A stretch of DNA of 64,000 nucleotides from Escherichia whittamii (GCF_014836715.1 NZ_JACSQI010000007.1:62001-126000), one strand, 5' to 3'; shown: positions 1 through 9,142, numbered from the stretch's first letter. Notes: generated by a model from the sequence alone, not told the origin. Numbers and translations are program-made.

Positions 1-740
1 TACCCATCCCCAGCTACGCCAGAATCACCAATCTGGCTAACGGGCGGATGATCGTGGTGCGTATTAACGATCGTGGTCCCTACGGTAACGACCGTGTGAT
101 TTCACTTTCACGCGCGGCAGCTGACCGTCTTAACACGTCGAACAATACAAAAGTTCGTATCGATCCAATTATCGTCGCCCAGGATGGTTCATTTTCTGGC
201 CCAGGCATGGCTTGTACTACCATTGCTAAACAGACTTACGCCCTGCCTGCGCCGCCCGATTTAAACGGCGGCAGCGGAACAAATTCAATGCCTGTCCCGC
301 AGGGTGATATTCTCCCGGTCAGCAACTCGACGCTGAAAAGCGAAGATCCGACCGGCGCGCCGGTAACCAGCAGTGGTTTCCTCGGCGCGCCAACTACCCT
401 GGCGCCCGGCGTACTGGAAGGCAGCGAACCAACGCCTGCACCACAGCCAGTTGTCACCGCACCTGCAACAACACCTGCAATGGTGACACCACAATCCGCC
501 TCGCAAAGCGCCAGCGGTAACTTTATGGTGCAAGTCGGGGCCGTTAGCGATCAGGCTCGCGCGCAACAGTATCAACAGCAACTGGGACAAAAGTTCGGCG
601 TACCCGGTCGCGTGACCCAAAACGGCGCGGTCTGGCGTATCCAGCTTGGCCCGTTTACCAGCAAAGCTGAAGCCAGTGCCTTACAGCAACGTTTACAAAC
701 CGAAGCCCAATTACAGTCATTTATTACCACCGCGCAATAA
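1..740 (+). CDS. rlpA: RlpA, septal-ring lipoprotein, 3' part
   Basis: Partial gene: the frame is open from the first bases of the window, so the N-terminus (lipoprotein signal and start of the double-psi beta-barrel) lies outside. The visible part begins inside the barrel domain with the hallmark INDRGP segment. A low-complexity Pro/Thr/Ala/Gln linker follows at about 250-510. A C-terminal SPOR domain (GNFMVQVGA to the end) binds denuded septal peptidoglycan. RlpA homologues are lytic transglycosylases in Pseudomonas; activity in E. coli is less clear. It lies just upstream of dacA in the same direction, the usual enterobacterial order of cell-wall genes. Identity is secure. Confidence 0.95.
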   Translation, partial: PIPSYARITNLANGRMIVVRINDRGPYGNDRVISLSRAAADRLNTSNNTKVRIDPIIVAQDGSFSGPGMACTTIAKQTYALPAPPDLNGGSGTNSMPVPQGDILPVSNSTLKSEDPTGAPVTSSGFLGAPTTLAPGVLEGSEPTPAPQPVVTAPATTPAMVTPQSASQSASGNFMVQVGAVSDQARAQQYQQQLGQKFGVPGRVTQNGAVWRIQLGPFTSKAEASALQQRLQTEAQLQSFITTAQ

Positions 741-747
741 CGTAAAG

Positions 748-813
748 CAGGCATCTGAAGTGTCAATTTCTGTAAATGACGTTAACAAAGTCACGCGGAA
801 AGTCAGATGCCTG
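748..813. repeat. 11-bp inverted repeat in rlpA-dacA gap
   Basis: The arms 748-758 (CAGGCATCTGA) and 803-813 (TCAGATGCCTG) are perfect inverted copies separated by 44 bases. The right arm covers the expected -35 region of the dacA promoter. It could be a long-range hairpin in the rlpA read-through RNA or paired operator half-sites. dacA is known to be induced by BolA, but I cannot tell whether this repeat is involved. Confidence 0.55.
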
Positions 814-826
814 GCGGTAGTGCATT

Positions 827-835
827 TGCTATAGT
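827..835 (+). promoter_or_regulatory. Probable dacA promoter, extended -10
   Basis: TGCTATAGT is an extended -10 (TGn plus TATAGT) 46 bases before the dacA start codon. No good -35 hexamer is seen 17 bases upstream, which fits an extended -10 promoter. No start site was measured, so this is inferred from sequence. Confidence 0.5.
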
Positions 836-880
836 AGGGCACTTATTTTAAATTCCATCACGGATGTCGTAGTTCAGACC

Positions 881-2092
881 ATGAATACCATTTTTTCCGC
901 TCGTATCATGAAGCGCCTGGCGCTCACCACGGCTCTTTGCACAGCCTTTATCTCTGCTGCACATGCCGATGACCTGAATATCAAAACTATGATCCCGGGT
1001 GTACCGCAGATCGATGCGGAGTCTTACATCCTGATCGACTATAACTCCGGCAAAGTGCTCGCCGAGCAAAATGCGGATGTCCGTCGCGATCCTGCAAGCC
1101 TGACCAAAATGATGACCAGCTACGTTATCGGTCAGGCAATGAAAGCAGGTAAATTCAAAGAATCTGATTTAGTGACCATCGGTAATGACGCCTGGGCCAC
1201 CGGTAACCCGGTGTTCAGAGGTTCTTCGCTGATGTTCCTCAAACCTGGCATGCAGGTACCAGTTTCTCAGCTTATCCGTGGTATCAACCTGCAATCTGGT
1301 AACGATGCTTGTGTTGCCATGGCTGACTTCGCCGCCGGTAGCCAGGATGCTTTCGTTGGCCTGATGAACAGTTACGTTAACGCACTGGGCCTGAAAAATA
1401 CCCACTTCCAGACTGTACACGGTCTGGACGCTGACGGTCAGTACAGCTCCGCGCGTGATATGGCGCTGATCGGTCAGGCTCTTATTCGTGATGTTCCTAA
1501 CGAATACGCTATCTATAAAGAGAAAGAGTTTACCTTTAACGGTATTCGCCAGCTCAACCGTAACGGCCTGCTATGGGATAACAGCCTGAATGTCGACGGT
1601 ATCAAAACTGGCCATACTGACAAGGCGGGCTACAACCTTGTCGCCTCTGCAACAGAAGGTCAGATGCGTCTGATCTCCGCAGTCATGGGCGGACGCACGT
1701 TCAAAGGCCGTGAAACCGAAAGTAAAAAACTGCTGACCTGGGGCTTCCGCTTCTTCGAAACAGTTAACCCACTGAAAGTTGGCAAAGAGTTCGCCTCTGA
1801 ACCGGTATGGTTTGGTAATACTGACCGCGCTTCATTAGGGGTTGATAAAGACGTTTACCTGACCATTCCGCGTGGCCGCATGAAAGACCTGAAAGCCAGC
1901 TACGTGCTGAACAGCAGTGAACTGCATGCGCCGCTGCAAAAGAACCAGGTCGTTGGCACCATCAACTTCCAGCTTGATGGCAAAACTATCGAACAACGCC
2001 CGCTGGTGGTGTTACAGGAAATTCCGGAAGGTAACTTCTTCGGCAAAATCATTGATTACATTAAATTAATGTTCCATCACTGGTTTGGCTAA
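881..2092 (+). CDS. dacA: PBP5, D-alanyl-D-alanine carboxypeptidase
   Basis: The 403-residue protein trims the terminal D-alanine of peptidoglycan pentapeptides in the periplasm and helps set cell shape. A signal peptide of about 29 residues ends at AHA, and the mature chain begins DDLNIK. The serine-enzyme motifs are all present: SLTK (nucleophile Ser at about residue 73 of the precursor), SGN near 139 and KTG near 242. The last ~18 residues ([15 protein letters not shown]) form the amphipathic helix that anchors PBP5 to the inner membrane. The start [12 protein letters not shown] gives the family's usual length. It has its own promoter after rlpA and a terminator-like hairpin downstream. 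Confidence 0.98.
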   Translation: MNTIFSARIMKRLALTTALCTAFISAAHADDLNIKTMIPGVPQIDAESYILIDYNSGKVLAEQNADVRRDPASLTKMMTSYVIGQAMKAGKFKESDLVTIGNDAWATGNPVFRGSSLMFLKPGMQVPVSQLIRGINLQSGNDACVAMADFAAGSQDAFVGLMNSYVNALGLKNTHFQTVHGLDADGQYSSARDMALIGQALIRDVPNEYAIYKEKEFTFNGIRQLNRNGLLWDNSLNVDGIKTGHTDKAGYNLVASATEGQMRLISAVMGGRTFKGRETESKKLLTWGFRFFETVNPLKVGKEFASEPVWFGNTDRASLGVDKDVYLTIPRGRMKDLKASYVLNSSELHAPLQKNQVVGTINFQLDGKTIEQRPLVVLQEIPEGNFFGKIIDYIKLMFHHWFG

Positions 2093-2146
2093 AAATTGAA
2101 CACTTGAAAGTGTAATTTCCGCCCCCATATACTAAGCATCAGTAAA

Positions 2147-2170
2147 AACTCCCGCCCTCTGGCGGGAGTT
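2147..2170 (+). terminator. Hairpin after dacA
   Basis: AACTCCCGCC and GGCGGGAGTT form a 10-bp GC-rich stem with a four-base loop, followed by a poor T tract. Placed just after dacA and before ybeD, it probably acts as a partial terminator. Confidence 0.7.
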
Positions 2171-2200
2171 GCTATTTAATTACGTTACGCCGGAGCTGAC

Positions 2201-2464
2201 ATGAAGACCAAACTTAACGAACTGCTTGAATTCCCTACCCCTTTTACCTACAAAGTAATGGGGCAGGCGTTACCTGAGCTGGTTGATCAGGTGGTTGAAG
2301 TGGTACAGCGCCATGCGCCAGGTGACTACACCCCAACGGTAAAACCAAGCAGCAAAGGCAACTACCACTCGGTATCTATCACTATCAACGCCACTCATAT
2401 CGAGCAGGTTGAAACTCTGTACGAAGAACTGGGCAAAATCGATATCGTTCGTATGGTTCTGTAA
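2201..2464 (+). CDS. ybeD: YbeD, small ACT-like fold protein
   Basis: An 87-residue cytoplasmic protein of the DUF493/YbeD family. The known fold resembles the regulatory ACT domain of amino-acid enzymes, but no biochemical role is settled. It sits between dacA and lipB in the same direction, a placement conserved in enterobacteria, and has been suggested to link with lipoate metabolism only by proximity. The ATG follows a good GGAG ribosome site. It is full length and near identical to K-12 by memory. Confidence 0.95.
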
Positions 2465-2475
2465 TTCGCTTCTCC

Positions 2476-2500
2476 GTTACCCGGCCTCTGGTCGGGTAAC
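2476..2500 (+). terminator. Terminator-like hairpin after ybeD
   Basis: GTTACCCG (2476-2483) pairs with CGGGTAAC (2493-2500). The tract that follows is T/C rich rather than pure T. It separates ybeD from lipB. Confidence 0.5.
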
Positions 2501-2563
2501 TCCCCTTCCCTCGCTGTGATATAATTTTCCCCACTTTTACTCATTCTCCACGGAGATGCCGTT

Positions 2564-3205
2564 TTGTATCAGGATAAAATTCTTGTCCGCCAGCTCGGCC
2601 TTCAGCCTTACGAGCCTATTTCTCAGGCTATGCATGAATTCACCGATACTCGTGATGAAAATACCCTTGATGAAATCTGGCTGGTTGAACACCCTCCTGT
2701 ATTCACCCAGGGGCAAGCAGGTAAAGCGGAACATATTTTAATGCCGGGCGATATTCCGGTGATCCAGAGCGATCGCGGCGGCCAGGTAACTTATCACGGA
2801 CCGGGGCAACAGGTGATGTATGTGTTGCTTAACCTCAAACGCAGGAAGCTGGGCGTGCGTGAACTGGTGACCTTACTCGAACAAACGGTAGTGAATACCC
2901 TGGCCGAGCTGGATATTGAAGCGCACCCTCGGGCTGATGCTCCAGGTGTCTACGTTGGGGAAAAGAAAATTTGTTCGCTGGGATTACGTATTCGCCGCGG
3001 TTGTTCATTCCACGGACTGGCATTAAACGTCAATATGGATCTTTCGCCATTTTTACGTATCAACCCTTGTGGTTATGCCGGGATGGAAATGGCAAAAATA
3101 TCGCAATGGAAACCTGATGCGACCACCGATAATATTGCACCGCGCTTACTGGCAAATATTTTAGCACTACTCAAAAATCCTGCCGTAGAATATATCCCTG
3201 CTTAA
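2564..3205 (+). CDS. lipB: Octanoyl-ACP:protein N-octanoyltransferase
   Basis: LipB (213 aa) moves octanoate from acyl carrier protein to the lipoyl domains of pyruvate and 2-oxoglutarate dehydrogenases and the glycine cleavage H protein. LipA then inserts the sulfurs. The start is the TTG at 2564, read [13 protein letters not shown], chosen because a GGAG ribosome site lies 8 bases upstream and because it gives the family length. The active-site Lys (GEKKICSLG, about 135) and acyl-accepting Cys (INPCGYAG, about 169) are present. The C-terminal ~20 residues carry several substitutions relative to K-12. In this strain lipA follows after only 302 bases. Confidence 0.97.
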   Translation: MYQDKILVRQLGLQPYEPISQAMHEFTDTRDENTLDEIWLVEHPPVFTQGQAGKAEHILMPGDIPVIQSDRGGQVTYHGPGQQVMYVLLNLKRRKLGVRELVTLLEQTVVNTLAELDIEAHPRADAPGVYVGEKKICSLGLRIRRGCSFHGLALNVNMDLSPFLRINPCGYAGMEMAKISQWKPDATTDNIAPRLLANILALLKNPAVEYIPA

Positions 3206-3217
3206 TTCCCCTCTTAA

Positions 3218-3241
3218 ATGACCCAAATCATATTGGGTCAT
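3218..3241. repeat. Inverted repeat after lipB
   Basis: ATGACCCAA (3218-3226) and TTGGGTCAT (3233-3241) form a perfect 9-bp stem with a six-base loop. No T tract follows on the + strand, so termination would be weak. Confidence 0.5.
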
Positions 3242-3406
3242 TGCAGTCAGCGTGTTCCAATACTCCGCGGTCAACTGATGCTATCGAAATGTGTTTTGAA
3301 AAAGTATCGTTACATAGAGTTCACAGCGTAGAACGATAAAATGGCACAAACCAACAACAATTTTACATTTTCGCGACCGCTTTGGCTGCTTTCTGGGCCG
3401 TTTCAA

Positions 3407-3415
3407 TGATATACT
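3407..3415 (+). promoter_or_regulatory. Probable lipA promoter, extended -10
   Basis: TGATATACT is an extended -10 about 93 bases before the lipA start. A weak -35 (TGCTTT, 3387-3392) lies 17 bases upstream. Inferred from sequence only. Confidence 0.5.
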
Positions 3416-3507
3416 GCCAGTCGTTAATTCAAAAATAGTTGATAATTACAACAATCTATTGAATTGAAACGCTTTCCTTCGTAATTCGCAACTGGAACAC
3501 GCACGCT

Positions 3508-4473
3508 ATGAGTAAACCCATTGTGATGGAACGCGGTGTTAAATACCGCGATGCCGATAAGATGGCCCTTATCCCGGTTAAAAACGTGGCAACAGAGCGC
3601 GAAGCCCTGCTGCGCAAGCCGGAATGGATGAAAATCAAGCTTCCCGCGGACTCTACACGTATCCAGGGCATCAAAGCCGCAATGCGCAAAAATGGCCTGC
3701 ATTCTGTCTGTGAGGAAGCCTCCTGCCCTAACCTGGCAGAATGCTTCAACCACGGCACAGCAACGTTTATGATCCTCGGCGCCATTTGTACCCGCCGTTG
3801 TCCGTTCTGTGACGTTGCCCACGGTCGCCCGGTCGCCCCGGATGCCAACGAGCCGGTAAAACTGGCGCAGACCATTGCTGATATGGCGCTGCGTTATGTG
3901 GTTATCACCTCCGTTGACCGCGATGACCTGCGCGATGGCGGAGCCCAGCACTTTGCGGATTGCATTACTGCCATCCGGGAAAAAAGCCCGGAAATCAAAA
4001 TTGAAACTCTGGTGCCGGATTTCCGTGGTCGTATGGATCGCGCGCTGGATATTCTGACCGCCACACCGCCAGATGTGTTCAACCACAACCTGGAAAACGT
4101 ACCACGTATTTACCGTCAGGTACGCCCGGGCGCGGATTACAACTGGTCGCTAAAACTGTTGGAACGCTTTAAAGAGGCGCATCCGGAGATCCCGACCAAA
4201 TCCGGTTTGATGGTGGGACTGGGTGAAACCAATGAAGAGATTATTGAAGTCATGCGCGATCTGCGTCGTCATGGTGTAACCATGTTGACGCTGGGGCAAT
4301 ATCTGCAGCCAAGTCGCCATCACTTGCCGGTGCAACGCTACGTTAGCCCGGATGAGTTTGATGAAATGAAGGCCGAAGCGCTGGCGATGGGCTTTACCCA
4401 TGCAGCATGCGGTCCGTTTGTCCGCTCTTCGTATCACGCCGACTTGCAGGCGAAAGGGATGGAAGTTAAGTAA
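3508..4473 (+). CDS. lipA: Lipoyl synthase
   Basis: LipA (321 aa) is a radical SAM enzyme that inserts two sulfur atoms at C6 and C8 of protein-bound octanoate. The auxiliary cluster motif CX4CX5C ([12 protein letters not shown], about 68-79) is the sacrificial sulfur donor. The radical SAM motif CX3CX2C (CTRRCPFC, about 94-101) binds the SAM-cleaving cluster. The C-terminal RSSYHA supplies the serine ligand of the auxiliary cluster. The start [10 protein letters not shown] matches the standard enterobacterial protein. It forms the second half of the lipoate pathway with lipB upstream and ends in a strong terminator. Confidence 0.98.
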   Translation: MSKPIVMERGVKYRDADKMALIPVKNVATEREALLRKPEWMKIKLPADSTRIQGIKAAMRKNGLHSVCEEASCPNLAECFNHGTATFMILGAICTRRCPFCDVAHGRPVAPDANEPVKLAQTIADMALRYVVITSVDRDDLRDGGAQHFADCITAIREKSPEIKIETLVPDFRGRMDRALDILTATPPDVFNHNLENVPRIYRQVRPGADYNWSLKLLERFKEAHPEIPTKSGLMVGLGETNEEIIEVMRDLRRHGVTMLTLGQYLQPSRHHLPVQRYVSPDEFDEMKAEALAMGFTHAACGPFVRSSYHADLQAKGMEVK

Positions 4474-4506
4474 TCGTGTAATAATTGCTTACATCTGTCT
4501 GATAAA

Positions 4507-4534
4507 AAACCCGCTATCTGAAGCGGGTTTTTTT
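4507..4534. terminator. Bidirectional terminator lipA/tatE
   Basis: AAACCCGCT (4507-4515) pairs with AGCGGGTTT (4522-4530), flanked by an A run on one side and a T run on the other. It can end lipA on the + strand and tatE on the - strand. Confidence 0.9.
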
Positions 4535-4572
4535 ATCGAACAAGATATTGAGGGAGCGTCCTGCTCGCCACG

Positions 4573-4776
4573 TCACTCTTTATGAGAGAGCTTTTCAGCC
4601 TGAATATCAACGTCTGCGCCTTTTTTAGCCGCAGCGTCGTCATCATTCATCGCTTTCTTGAACCCTTTAATGGCCGCTCCCAGGTCTCCGCCCAGCGTAC
4701 GTAACTTCTTAGTCCCAAACAGCAGAACGACCAGCGCCGCAACTACCAGCAGTTTGGTAATACTAATCTCACCCAT
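4573..4776 (-). CDS. tatE: TatE, twin-arginine translocase subunit
   Basis: A 67-residue TatA paralogue that takes part in the pore of the twin-arginine protein export system. It has one N-terminal membrane helix (about 5-22), the FGTKKLR hinge, an amphipathic helix, and a charged Asp/Ala/Lys tail. The short tail compared with TatA distinguishes it as TatE. It stands alone, convergent with lipA, as in K-12. Confidence 0.96.
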   Translation of the reverse strand: MGEISITKLLVVAALVVLLFGTKKLRTLGGDLGAAIKGFKKAMNDDDAAAKKGADVDIQAEKLSHKE

Positions 4777-4904
4777 AGATACCTTCTTGACATAAAACCG
4801 GCAACAGAACGCGCCTTAAAAACCAGAGAATATTAACGGTCATTCGACGCGCGCACACAATAGCAATCTGTAACAAGGTGAATCAAGCGCCGAGTAAAAA
4901 AACA

Positions 4905-5693
4905 TCATAATAATTGCGGCGGCGCAAACCGGCGGTTGTTTAAAACAGGTAACTGCGCGCGCACCTGACGCACACGTTCAGGCGTCACTTCCGCCATGAT
5001 TAACGCGGGCATTTCCGCTGCCGCAGCAATGGTGATGCCAAAAGGATCGATAATTCGACTTTGCCCAATGTTTTTGTTGCCACACTCCCCCGCCGCCACC
5101 ATATAACAGGTGGTATCCAGAGCACGAGCGGCGAGCAAGGTTGACCAGTGGTGCTCTTTGAGTGGCCCGCGAACCCAGGCCGCTGGCAGGACCAGGATTT
5201 CCGCGCCCTGTAATGCCAGGGCCAATGCCAACTCTGGAAAGCGTAAGTCATAGCAGGTCATCAGCCCCACTTTCATGCCTTCAACCTCCAGTAAAGGGGC
5301 AATTTCATCACCTGCATCCACATGGCGCGATTCCTGAATGGCAAACGCATCATAGAGATGCAATTTGGCATACTGGGCGACAATTTTCCCCGCCTGCAGC
5401 GCCACCAGCATATTCCACGCGCGCCCAGGGGTTGAGGGAACATGAATCGTCAGAATCGTCGTCATCATGTTACGTTTACTTTCCCGCAGTAAACGTCCGA
5501 GGAATTCCCCTTCCAGCAACTGTGCCGATTTCACTGACAAATTCGGGTCAAGATCGTCGCGCGCCAGAAGCGCTTCCGGCAGGACAAACAGCGATACGTC
5601 GTTTTCCGCCGCCTGTGCCATTAACGAGGCGCAAACCTCTGCGTTCTTTTCCCATATTGATGTAACAGCAAATTGTCCTGCGGCAACCAGCAT
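4905..5693 (-). CDS. ybeM: YbeM, nitrilase-family amidase, intact
   Basis: A carbon-nitrogen hydrolase with the family Glu-Lys-Cys triad: Glu in PEALLARDD, Lys in AKLHLYDAF and the nucleophile Cys in [10 protein letters not shown]. Homologues (mammalian Nit1 and bacterial YbeM) hydrolyse deaminated glutathione, a metabolite-repair reaction. The ATG at 5693 is chosen over the in-frame GTG at 5699 because AGGAGG sits five bases upstream of the ATG, giving 262 residues. In K-12 the gene is recalled as disrupted and annotated as a pseudogene, while here the frame is complete to the stop. It diverges from crcB. Confidence 0.9.
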   Translation of the reverse strand: MLVAAGQFAVTSIWEKNAEVCASLMAQAAENDVSLFVLPEALLARDDLDPNLSVKSAQLLEGEFLGRLLRESKRNMMTTILTIHVPSTPGRAWNMLVALQAGKIVAQYAKLHLYDAFAIQESRHVDAGDEIAPLLEVEGMKVGLMTCYDLRFPELALALALQGAEILVLPAAWVRGPLKEHHWSTLLAARALDTTCYMVAAGECGNKNIGQSRIIDPFGITIAAAAEMPALIMAEVTPERVRQVRAQLPVLNNRRFAPPQLL

Positions 5694-5785
5694 TACCACC
5701 TCCTGTCAGAGTCGTAAAATTCGCCAACGACGATTATTCGGCGTTACACTTATCACTCATACAAATCAAATAGCAGGATTTTGCA

Positions 5786-6169
5786 GTGTTACAACTCCTT
5801 TTAGCAGTTTTTATTGGCGGTGGTACGGGAAGCGTGGCGAGATGGCTATTAAGTATGCGATTTAACCCGCTGCATCAGGCGATCCCTTTGGGAACACTGG
5901 CCGCAAACCTGATCGGTGCATTCATCATAGGTATGGGATTTGCCTGGTTCAGTCGGATGACGAACATTGATCCTGTATGGAAAGTGTTAATCACCACCGG
6001 ATTTTGTGGTGGATTGACAACCTTCTCAACATTTTCAGCAGAAGTGGTGTTTTTATTGCAGGAAGGGCGTTTTGGCTGGGCGTTACTGAACATCTTCGTA
6101 AATCTGTTAGGTTCCTTTGCCATGACTGCACTGGCTTTCTGGTTATTTTCAGCATCAACAGCACATTAA
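5786..6169 (+). CDS. crcB: Fluc/CrcB fluoride channel
   Basis: A 127-residue membrane protein with four hydrophobic helices, the small dual-topology fluoride exporter that protects cells from cytoplasmic fluoride. The conserved [12 protein letters not shown] segment with its pore phenylalanines is intact, as is [10 protein letters not shown] near the N-terminus. The start is the GTG at 5786. It is divergent from ybeM, with 92 bases between the two start codons, and I see no structure there that I can call a fluoride riboswitch. Confidence 0.96.
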   Translation: MLQLLLAVFIGGGTGSVARWLLSMRFNPLHQAIPLGTLAANLIGAFIIGMGFAWFSRMTNIDPVWKVLITTGFCGGLTTFSTFSAEVVFLLQEGRFGWALLNIFVNLLGSFAMTALAFWLFSASTAH

Positions 6170-6178
6170 AGACCAAAA

Positions 6179-6204
6179 AAAACCCGCTGAATAAGCGGGT
6201 TTTG
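6179..6204. terminator. Bidirectional terminator crcB/cspE
   Basis: AACCCGCT and AGCGGGTT form the stem, preceded by an A run (T run on the - strand) and followed by TTT. It lies between the convergent genes crcB and cspE. Confidence 0.88.
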
Positions 6205-6222
6205 AATTCTTGCTGACGTATC

Positions 6223-6432
6223 TTACAGAGCGATTACGTTTGCAGCAGAAGGGCCTTTGGCACCGTTAGTGATTTCGAACTCTACGCGCTGACCTTCAGC
6301 AAGAGTTTTAAAACCATTAGTCTGGATTGCAGAGAAGTGTACGAACACATCTTTGCTGCCGTCTTCCGGAGTAATGAAACCGAATCCTTTGGACTCATTA
6401 AACCACTTAACGTTACCTTTAATCTTAGACAT
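6223..6432 (-). CDS. cspE: Cold-shock family protein CspE
   Basis: A 69-residue OB-fold nucleic-acid chaperone and transcription antiterminator. RNP1 (KGFGFITP) and RNP2 (VFVHFSAI) are intact. [14 protein letters not shown] is the standard start; an in-frame upstream extension exists but is not part of the known protein. CspE is expressed at 37 degrees and is not strictly cold induced. The ~170-base gap on its 5' side probably holds a structured leader. It lies downstream of pagP on the same strand. Confidence 0.97.
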
Positions 6433-6606
6433 CAAAATTACCTTTACATGAAAAATAGACACAAATGCTGTGTCGGTTACCAGTACACCAATTGTGGTAC
6501 GTTTTGTCCAGTGCAACTTTACTAAAAAGTGATAAAAGTCGCGTTATTTTTGATGTTAATACCATTACATACTGATTTTTAAGGTTTTTATTAAAACGTG
6601 ACTTGT

Positions 6607-7167
6607 CTAAAACTGGAACCGCATCCAGGCAAAGTAAACATTGCCATTGTTGTAGGTGCCAGGGATGTAGGTCATCTGGAAAGTCGCTGGGCCATAGCCC
6701 ACAGAAGCCAATGGCAGTAACAGCGGAACAGGTATGTAGTTCCAGTTATCACGCGCTGTCACACCAGCGGTGAATCCCAGACCGACATGAAAGTTTTCAT
6801 CTGCCAGCGGTCGCCAGGTACTTTCCCAACCGTATCCGGCAATGGGCTCCCATTTATTCCATGAATCCTTAAACGCCATCGCGTACAAACCGTGCCAGTT
6901 GCCTTTCTCATCCCAACGTGACTGACCAAAACCACCACCCCACGGTCTTTCGTTATAGCGATCGGTTTTTTCTTTGTCATATGCGAAACGCGCATGCCAG
7001 GTGATGGCGGGAATATACAGATCATAATGCTCTGGCCGCTGCCAGGTTTCTGCAACATTCTCTCTAAATGTCGCAATCCATTGCTCTGCACTAGCTGAAA
7101 CTTCTTCAACGCCAATTAACTGAATAAAAACAAAGGAAAATACGGAAACACATTTACTAGCGCCCAT
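6607..7167 (-). CDS. pagP: Lipid A palmitoyltransferase PagP
   Basis: An outer-membrane eight-strand barrel that moves palmitate from phospholipid to lipid A, giving resistance to cationic peptides. Catalytic His (ITWHARF) and the Asp-Ser pair (FKDSWNKW) are present, and the C-terminus ends in the aromatic WMRFQF of outer-membrane barrels. The ATG at 7167 gives 186 residues, the family length; an in-frame TTG at 7191 would add eight. The signal peptide and first mature residues ([12 protein letters not shown]... to [15 protein letters not shown]) differ strongly from K-12 as I recall it, while the barrel is nearly identical. PhoPQ controls pagP in E. coli; I found no clean PhoP box. Confidence 0.94.
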   Translation of the reverse strand: MGASKCVSVFSFVFIQLIGVEEVSASAEQWIATFRENVAETWQRPEHYDLYIPAITWHARFAYDKEKTDRYNERPWGGGFGQSRWDEKGNWHGLYAMAFKDSWNKWEPIAGYGWESTWRPLADENFHVGLGFTAGVTARDNWNYIPVPLLLPLASVGYGPATFQMTYIPGTYNNGNVYFAWMRFQF

Positions 7168-7725
7168 TAGCGACCACAGAAGACTTATCAAAATATATTG
7201 CCAGCATAGCCAAAGAAAAATAAATACAACCTTAACAAGGCAAACATAAAGAATAATCCGAGTGCCTGAAATTTATTTCATGAAATTTACCAATAAAACC
7301 ATCGGATGTTTCCGGAGACTTAAGTCGCATTCTTCGGCTAAAGAACAGCTCATTCAAATAAAATACATATCCATACAAAACACTTAGCATCTATTTAATT
7401 TTCAATGAGATACAATGAAACCATCAATAAATCATTGCTTGCATTGCCACATAATGCGCATACAAGAATATTTTGGGGACGGACAACACACCATAAAAAA
7501 ATTAACAAAATCGCATCAATTATTCATCACTTCACAAACATCATCATGTTGTAATTACTCCCCCTAAAATAAATTTTGTTATCCAGGTATAAAAACAACA
7601 ACATCAATGTCTTAATGACAGCTTTCTTGATTTCAATCAGCGTCTGATGTCAATTTATTCGGCATATTTTTTCTTATTTTAGGACTTTTTTATTATTTTT
7701 GTAGATTCCGGAGACAGGAAAGAAT
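7168..7725. other. pagP-dcuC divergent intergenic region
   Basis: These 558 bases are AT-rich and contain no convincing gene. They must hold the promoters of pagP (leftward) and dcuC (rightward). The only clear element is an FNR-type box at 7627-7640 with a suitably placed -10. The AT-rich stretch of about 7200-7600 would suit H-NS binding, which is only an inference. Confidence 0.7.
7627..7640 (+). promoter_or_regulatory. FNR-type box upstream of dcuC
   Basis: TTGATTTCAATCAG matches TTGAT-N4-ATCAA at nine of ten positions. A -10 like CATATT lies at 7663-7668, so the box would be centred close to -41.5, the class II FNR activation position. dcuC is known to be induced anaerobically by FNR. 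Confidence 0.72.
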
Positions 7726-9111
7726 ATGCAGACATTTATTGAACTCCTTATTGGGGTTGTCGTTATTGTGGGTGTAGCTCGCTACATCATTAAAGGGTAT
7801 TCCGCCACAGGGGTGCTATTTGTTGGCGGCCTGCTACTGCTGATCATCAGCGCTATAATGGGACACAAGGTTTTACCCTCCAGCCAGACGTCCACTGGCT
7901 ACAGCGCCACAGATATCGTTGAATACATTAAAATATTACTGATGAGCCGTGGCGGCGATCTCGGTATGATGATTATGATGCTGTGTGGCTTTGCCGCTTA
8001 CATGACCCACATTGGCGCGAACGATATGGTTGTCAAGCTGGCATCAAAACCGCTGCAGTACATTAACTCCCCTTACCTGCTGATGATTGCCGCCTACTTT
8101 GTCGCCTGTCTGATGTCGCTGGCAGTCTCTTCCGCAACCGGTCTTGGCGTTTTACTGATGGCAACATTGTTCCCGGTGATGGTGAACGTTGGTATCAGTC
8201 GCGGCGCGGCAGCTGCCATTTGTGCCTCACCTGCAGCAATTATTCTCGCACCAACATCTGGTGATGTGGTGCTGGCGGCACAGGCTTCTGAAATGCCGCT
8301 GATTGACTTCGCCTTCAAAACAACACTACCTATCTCTATTGCCGCGATTATCGGCATGGCGATTGCCCACTTTTTCTGGCAGCGTTATCTGGATAAAAAA
8401 GAGCACATCGCTCATGAAATGTTAGATGTCAGCGAAATCACGACCACTGCGCCCGCGTTTTACGCCATTCTGCCGTTTACACCGATCATTGGCGTGCTAT
8501 TTTTTGACGGAAAATGGGGTCCGCAATTGCACATCATCACCATTCTGGTGATATGTATGCTGATTGCCTCTGTTCTGGAATTTATTCGCGGCTTTAATAC
8601 GCAAAAAGTCTTTTCGGGCCTCGAGGTGGCTTATCGCGGCATGGCTGATGCCTTCGCTAACGTAGTAATGTTATTAGTTGCCGCTGGGGTTTTCGCTCAG
8701 GGTCTTAGCACTATTGGCTTTATCCAGAGTCTGATCTCAATCGCCACCTCATTCGGTTCGGCGAGCATTATCCTGATGCTGGTGCTGGTTATCCTGACAA
8801 TGCTGGCAGCGGTCACCACTGGTTCCGGCAATGCGCCTTTCTATGCCTTTGTTGAGATGATCCCGAAACTGGCGCACTCTTCCGGCATTAACCCAGCGTA
8901 CCTGACTATTCCGATGCTGCAGGCGTCAAACCTGGGGCGCACGCTTTCGCCAGTCTCTGGCGTGGTGGTTGCCGTTGCCGGGATGGCTAAAATATCACCT
9001 TTTGAAGTGGTTAAACGCACCTCGGTGCCGGTGCTTGTTGGGCTGGTGATTGTCATTGTGGCTACAGAGTTGATGGTACCCGGTACTTCCGCCGCGGTTA
9101 CTGGTAAGTAA
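7726..9111 (+). CDS. dcuC: DcuC, anaerobic C4-dicarboxylate carrier
   Basis: A 461-residue inner-membrane protein with about 12 hydrophobic helices. It exports succinate and exchanges C4-dicarboxylates during fermentation and fumarate respiration. The repeated small-residue segments (AVSSATGLGVLL, TTGSGNAPFYAF) mark the DcuC family. The start MQTFIELLIG has a GGAGACAGGAAAG ribosome region just upstream. Its neighbour is the citrate fermentation cluster, whose product succinate it could handle. A perfect hairpin terminator follows. Confidence 0.97.
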   Translation: MQTFIELLIGVVVIVGVARYIIKGYSATGVLFVGGLLLLIISAIMGHKVLPSSQTSTGYSATDIVEYIKILLMSRGGDLGMMIMMLCGFAAYMTHIGANDMVVKLASKPLQYINSPYLLMIAAYFVACLMSLAVSSATGLGVLLMATLFPVMVNVGISRGAAAAICASPAAIILAPTSGDVVLAAQASEMPLIDFAFKTTLPISIAAIIGMAIAHFFWQRYLDKKEHIAHEMLDVSEITTTAPAFYAILPFTPIIGVLFFDGKWGPQLHIITILVICMLIASVLEFIRGFNTQKVFSGLEVAYRGMADAFANVVMLLVAAGVFAQGLSTIGFIQSLISIATSFGSASIILMLVLVILTMLAAVTTGSGNAPFYAFVEMIPKLAHSSGINPAYLTIPMLQASNLGRTLSPVSGVVVAVAGMAKISPFEVVKRTSVPVLVGLVIVIVATELMVPGTSAAVTGK

Positions 9112-9119
9112 TTTCCCAG

Positions 9120-9142
9120 GCCGGAGGAGCACGTCCTCCGGC
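9120..9142. terminator. Terminator between dcuC and dpiA
   Basis: GCCGGAGGA (9120-9128) and TCCTCCGGC (9134-9142) form a perfect 9-bp stem with a five-base loop between two convergent genes. Confidence 0.85.

Larger units (their letters stand above)
3206..3507. other. lipB-lipA intergenic region, no ybeF
   Basis: These 302 bases hold no convincing gene. They contain a 9-bp inverted repeat just after lipB and a promoter-like sequence before lipA. In K-12 this position carries the LysR-type gene ybeF (about 950 bases), and no recognisable remnant of it is seen here. Confidence 0.8.

Noticed and set aside
5694-5785. Fluoride riboswitch before crcB
   Set aside because: Only 92 bases separate the start codons of crcB and ybeM, and I see no conserved fluoride aptamer pseudoknot.
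7200-7260. Possible PhoP box upstream of pagP (TGTTTG near TGTTAA on the - strand)
   Set aside because: The half-sites are nine bases apart instead of eleven, and the second is a poor match.
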